Below, one piece after another: positions 48,929 to 52,344 of a DNA stretch of 52,344 nucleotides. The position numbers and the translations under genes are program-made. Positions within the stretch are counted from its first letter, which is position 1. Each line of letters begins with the position of its first letter. The stretch is from an uncultured bacterium. GTDB lineage: Bacteria > Bacillota > Clostridia > Oscillospirales > Oscillospiraceae. The DNA is taken from contig CAMCCC010000015.1 of the NCBI GenBank assembly GCA_945873205.1, positions 1 to 52,344 on the forward strand, in the 5' to 3' direction. Below the pieces are notes generated by a model that saw nothing but the letters and a program-made list of their open reading frames with translations, did no database searches and had not been told where the DNA came from.

Positions 48929-49635
48929 AGCAAAGTCTCCAGAAACTTCAGGGCATTCATGGCGATATAGTTCACCAGCATATGGAAAAAGATGCTGCCC
49001 CAGATGGAATTGGTGCGCTCATAGACCCGGCACAGCAGCAGGGATACCGGCACATACTGAATGAAGTACAGCCAGTAGACGGGGTCAACCAGGGCATAGG
49101 TCCAGACATGGTAAAAGCTGAAGGCCAGGGTAGCCACCAGGTAGGCGCCCCAGCGGCTGTAGCGCCGGAGGGTGCCGAAGATGCCGGCCCGGAACATACA
49201 TTCCTCCACGATGGGGGCCATGAACACCGCCATGGCGGACATCTGGTTCCAGCCCCGGCCGGCCATATCCATGAGGCCGGCGTTATTGGGGTTTTCCCCG
49301 CTCCGGCCCAGGAGGAGCATCATGAGGGCGCCCACGGCCATATTGCCCAGGTACATGAGGACGTAATTTTTCAGAATTTCCAGCAGGCAGTAGCCCGGCC
49401 GGTCACAGAGGGGGTCAAAGTCCCGCCGGAGGAAGCGAAACAGCAGGCCCAGCATATACAGCAGGCCCACGGAGTAGCAGATCACATTGGCGGCCACGTC
49501 GTCCATGGCGCCCCGGTTGATCATCTGCTGCAGCAGCAGCGGCAACAGCCAAAGGTGCACCGGCAGGTAGGCCAGGGCGGCCACCGTCTCCCCTTTGGTG
49601 AGGCGGCTGGTAAAATTCACGGGGTTCTTGACCAT
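48925..49635 (-). CDS. CPBP-family intramembrane protease-like protein
   Basis: A 236-aa membrane protein with 7-8 membrane segments of the CPBP/ABI (Rce1-like) family. The catalytic motifs are EECMFR (Glu144, Glu145, Arg149), FSFYHVW (His176) and FFHMLVN near residue 218. Such proteins are putative CAAX-type proteases, and in some bacteria are linked to bacteriocin immunity or membrane stress. The ATG overlaps the mutS stop (TGATG), so the two are coupled. Substrate unknown. Confidence 0.88.
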   Translation of the reverse strand: MVKNPVNFTSRLTKGETVAALAYLPVHLWLLPLLLQQMINRGAMDDVAANVICYSVGLLYMLGLLFRFLRRDFDPLCDRPGYCLLEILKNYVLMYLGNMAVGALMMLLLGRSGENPNNAGLMDMAGRGWNQMSAMAVFMAPIVEECMFRAGIFGTLRRYSRWGAYLVATLAFSFYHVWTYALVDPVYWLYFIQYVPVSLLLCRVYERTNSIWGSIFFHMLVNYIAMNALKFLETLL

Positions 49636-52238
49636 CAGCTTCTTGCCTTTCTTTGCAGCTCGTAGAGCAGATTCATAGCCTCAATGGGGGTGAGGCTGTT
49701 CAAATCGGTGCTGAGCAGGGTCTTGCGCACCTGGTCAGCTCCCACGTCGGCCAGACTGATCTGGTCAGCGGCGGCGGCTTCGGCCTTGGGAACAGCCTTG
49801 GCACCGCTGTCCTCCAGCTCCTTCAGGTAGCCCTTGGCCTTGGCGATCACCGCCTCCGGCAGGCCGGCCAGCTTGGCCACCTCGATGCCGTAGCTGTCAT
49901 CCGCGGCGCCGGGGACGATCTTGCGGAGGAACACCAGGTTGCCCCCCTGCTTCTTGGCGGTGATGTTATAGTTGCGCACCCCCTGCAGCTGGCCCTCCAG
50001 GGCGGAGAGTTCATGATAGTGGGTGGCGAACATGGTCTTGGCCCCCAGGCGGCGCTTATCGGCGCAGTATTCCAGCACGGCCCGGGCGATGGCCATGCCG
50101 TCAAAGGTGGAGGTGCCCCGGCCGATCTCGTCCAGCACCAGCAGCGACGCGGCGGTGGCGTGCCTGAGGATGGAGGCCATCTCGCTCATCTCCACCATGA
50201 AGGTGGACTGGCCGGAGGCCAGGTCGTCGGAGGCGCCGATACGGGTAAAGACCCGGTCCACAATGCCGATGGTGGCGCTTTTTGCAGGGACGAAGGAGCC
50301 GATCTGGGCCATGAGGACGATGAGGGCCGTCTGGCGCATATAGGTGGATTTACCGGCCATGTTGGGGCCGGTGACGATGGCCACCCGGTCGTCGCTGTCG
50401 TTGAGATAGGTGTCATTGGGGACAAAGAGCACGTTTTTCAGGGTCTGCTCCACCACCGGGTGGCGGCCCTCGATGATTTGCAGGGTGCGGGAGGCATCCA
50501 CCTCGGGGCAGGTGTAGTTATTGCGGACGGCCACCTCCGCCAGGGAGCAGAGCACGTCCAGCCGGGCCACAGCCCCGGCGGTGGCCTGGATGCGGTCCAC
50601 CTTGGCGGCCACGCTGCGGCGCAGCTCATCAAAATACTGAAACTCCAGCTCGTTGATCCGGTCCCGGGAAGTGAGGAGGGTGTTCTCCAGCTCCTTCAGC
50701 TCCTGGGTGAAGTAGCGCTCGTTGGACACCAGGGTCTGCTTGCGGATATAGTCCTCCGGCACGTTTTCCAGGCCGGCGGATTTGGGCACGTCGATATAAT
50801 AGCCAAAGACCTTGTTGTAGCCCACCTTCAGCTTTTTGATGCCGGTGCGCTGCCGCTCCCGCTCCTCCAGCTCCCGCACCATCTGGGCGCCATTGTCCCG
50901 GATGTTGCGCAGGCGGTCCACTTCTTCGGAATAGCCCGGACGCAGGATGCCGCCCTCCCGGACGGAGAAGGGAGGATCGTCACAGATGGCCCGGTCGATC
51001 TCAAAGAGCATGTCCTCCAGCACGTCCATGCCGCAAATCTCCCGCAGCTCCATGCTGTGAAAGCCGGAGAGCAGCTGCCGCAGCCGGGGCAGCACCGCGG
51101 CGCAGTTGGCCAGGGATCGCAGGTCCCGGCCCCCGGCGGTGCCGTACACCGCCCTGCCCACCAGACGCTGCATATCGCTGATGTCCCGCAGGGCCAGCAT
51201 CAGCTCCCCCCGGGTTACGTTGTCGTTATAAAGCTCCTGCACGGCGGTGAGCCGGCGCTTGATGGCCACGGCGGACAGCAGGGGCCGCTCGATCCAGGAG
51301 CGCAGCAGCCGGCCTCCCATGGGGGTTTTGGTCTTATCCAGCACCCACAGAAGGCTCCCCCGCTTTTCCCCGCTGCGGAGGGACTCCGTCAGCTCCAGGT
51401 TGCGGCGGGTGGTCCAGTCCAGCTCCATGTACCGGCCGCCGTAGAACACGTCCAGGCGGCTGATGTGGCTCAGGTCAAATTTCTGGGTGTCGGCCAGGTA
51501 GCCCAGCAGCGCCCCGGCGGCGCAGACGGCAGCGGGTTGATCCCCCAGGCCGCAGTCGTCCACGTCCTTGAAGCCGAACTGCTCACAGAGCCGGGCGGCG
51601 CAGGGCAGGAATTCAAAGCGGCCGCCGTCCTTTTCCAGCATGGCGTCCAGCTTCTTGGTGAGAAATTCCCCGATGGGGCCGCAGGCATCGGCCCCGGCGG
51701 AGAGCACCGCCTCCCGGGGAGAGAAGCGGGCCAGCTCGTTGATCACATGGGTCTGGGCATCATTTTCAAAGGCGGCGCAGCAGAATTCGCCGGTGGAAAC
51801 GTCGCAGAAGGCCACGCCGCCGGTGTTCCCTTCCAGGTTCACGGCACAGATATAGTTGCTGCGCCCCTCCTCCAGCATGGAGCTTTCGGTGACGGTGCCG
51901 GGGGTGATAACCCGGATCACGTCCCGCTTGACGATGCCCTTGGCCAGGGCCGGGTCCTCCGTCTGCTCGCAGATGGCCACCTTGTAGCCCTTGGCGATGA
52001 GCCGGGCGATATAGCCCTCGGCGCTGTGGTAGGGAATGCCGCACATGGGGGTGCGCTCCTCCGGGTTCTCAATGGCCCGGTCCCGGGTGGTCAGGGCCAG
52101 GTCCAGCTCCCGGGAGGCCACCTTGGCGTCCTCATCGAACATCTCATAGAAATCGCCCAGGCGGAAAAACAGCAGACAGTCCTGATAGTTCTGCTTGATC
52201 TCGTTATATTGTCTTTTCATGGGAGTCAGCTCTGCCAT
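49635..52238 (-). CDS. mutS: DNA mismatch repair protein MutS
   Basis: Recognises mismatches and small loops and starts repair with MutL. The 867-aa protein has the mismatch-contacting FYE motif (residues 30-32, in FFRLGDFYEMF), connector, lever and clamp domains, and an ABC-type ATPase with Walker A GPNMAGKST (near residue 610) and Walker B LVLDEIGRGTST. The C-terminal tail includes LTPIEAMNLLYEL. Normal MutS1 length. It follows miaB, a common order in Clostridia; mutL would be expected downstream but here CPBP and trmO follow. Confidence 0.97.
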   Translation of the reverse strand: MAELTPMKRQYNEIKQNYQDCLLFFRLGDFYEMFDEDAKVASRELDLALTTRDRAIENPEERTPMCGIPYHSAEGYIARLIAKGYKVAICEQTEDPALAKGIVKRDVIRVITPGTVTESSMLEEGRSNYICAVNLEGNTGGVAFCDVSTGEFCCAAFENDAQTHVINELARFSPREAVLSAGADACGPIGEFLTKKLDAMLEKDGGRFEFLPCAARLCEQFGFKDVDDCGLGDQPAAVCAAGALLGYLADTQKFDLSHISRLDVFYGGRYMELDWTTRRNLELTESLRSGEKRGSLLWVLDKTKTPMGGRLLRSWIERPLLSAVAIKRRLTAVQELYNDNVTRGELMLALRDISDMQRLVGRAVYGTAGGRDLRSLANCAAVLPRLRQLLSGFHSMELREICGMDVLEDMLFEIDRAICDDPPFSVREGGILRPGYSEEVDRLRNIRDNGAQMVRELEERERQRTGIKKLKVGYNKVFGYYIDVPKSAGLENVPEDYIRKQTLVSNERYFTQELKELENTLLTSRDRINELEFQYFDELRRSVAAKVDRIQATAGAVARLDVLCSLAEVAVRNNYTCPEVDASRTLQIIEGRHPVVEQTLKNVLFVPNDTYLNDSDDRVAIVTGPNMAGKSTYMRQTALIVLMAQIGSFVPAKSATIGIVDRVFTRIGASDDLASGQSTFMVEMSEMASILRHATAASLLVLDEIGRGTSTFDGMAIARAVLEYCADKRRLGAKTMFATHYHELSALEGQLQGVRNYNITAKKQGGNLVFLRKIVPGAADDSYGIEVAKLAGLPEAVIAKAKGYLKELEDSGAKAVPKAEAAAADQISLADVGADQVRKTLLSTDLNSLTPIEAMNLLYELQRKARS

Positions 52239-52277
52239 GAAGTTCCCTCTTTTCTGTGTATATGGGTGGGGCGCAGC

Positions 52278-52344
52278 TTATGCGTCAACCACTTCGCCGT
52301 ACAGGGCCCAGGTGTTGCTGGCGGTGATCTTCACATCCACAAAG
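52278..52344 (-). CDS. miaB: MiaB-type tRNA methylthiotransferase (C-terminal end only)
   Basis: Only the last 21 codons are in the window: FVDVKITASNTWALYGEVVDA and a TAA at 52278-52280. The sequence fits the end of the TRAM domain of MiaB (tRNA-2-methylthio-N6-dimethylallyladenosine synthase), and miaB commonly precedes mutS in Clostridia. The frame runs off the right edge, so the catalytic part cannot be checked. Confidence 0.7.
   Translation of the reverse strand, partial: FVDVKITASNTWALYGEVVDA

Overview
The window (about 52 kb, GC-rich, strong AGGAGG-type ribosome binding sites) looks like chromosomal DNA of an endospore-forming Clostridia member, most likely an Oscillospiraceae (Oscillibacter/Flavonifractor/Dysosmobacter-like) gut bacterium. 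Reasons: a Firmicutes-order S10 ribosomal operon; spore genes (dipicolinate synthase A and B, a YlmC/YmxH protein, a SpoIID-domain protein); Noc, HflX, YigZ and UPF0340 proteins of Firmicutes type; and short repeats ending in ...TGATGAGGTGG of a kind I associate with that family. The genus is inference. No rRNA, tRNA, CRISPR array, prophage or full-length IS was found.

Layout. 1-5,145: start of the S10 operon on the minus strand (rpsJ-rplC-rplD-rplW-rplB-rpsS-rplV-rpsC-rplP, the last cut by the edge), with a TTGACA-N17-TATATT promoter and a ~300-nt structured leader. 5,209-11,223: minus-strand run secA, pgeF, an orphan peptide-type ABC binding lipoprotein, cdd and a LysR DNA-binding domain on its own. 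11,281-18,405: a terminal-inverted-repeat element, an ECF S-component with a UPF0340 gene, a DUF1846 protein, an AraC regulator divergent from a dicarboxylate/glutamate symporter, a second inverted-repeat element, and brnQ. 18,778-22,809: noc, ymxH (behind a hairpin that hides its ribosome binding site), a lipoprotein, hflX and yigZ. 22,899-24,658: a LytTR regulator with a degenerate receiver, divergent from two small genes with an 11-bp direct repeat between them, then a small XRE regulator.

24,667-33,988 is a nucleoside region: udk-tdk on the minus strand, deoD on the plus strand, then a BMP-type nucleoside ABC transporter (lipoprotein, double ATPase, two permeases) with a fucose-isomerase-like enzyme inside the operon and psuG after it. 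The genes form a plausible route from nucleoside or pseudouridine uptake to base plus pentose phosphate, but no pseudouridine kinase is visible and the isomerase has no assigned substrate. 34,050-34,802 holds a gene remnant and a possible immunity-type protein. 34,848-41,398 is a surface-glycan cluster with its own promoter: two duplicated family-2 glycosyltransferases, a flippase, an ATP-grasp/HAD fusion, a hexapeptide acyltransferase and a DegT aminotransferase.

41,409-52,344: a Cys-rich FeoB-associated-type membrane peptide, a tyrosine phosphatase fused to a barstar domain, the third inverted-repeat element (inserted in a terminator and flanked by a 29-bp direct repeat), a DivIVA-like coiled-coil protein, dpaA-dpaB, thyA-folA, a SpoIID-domain protein, a membrane protein, trmO, a CPBP protease-like protein, mutS and the last codons of miaB. 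The observations most worth a second look are the phosphatase-barstar fusion, the inverted-repeat elements, the isomerase in the nucleoside operon, the hairpin over the ymxH ribosome binding site, and the LytTR direct repeats.
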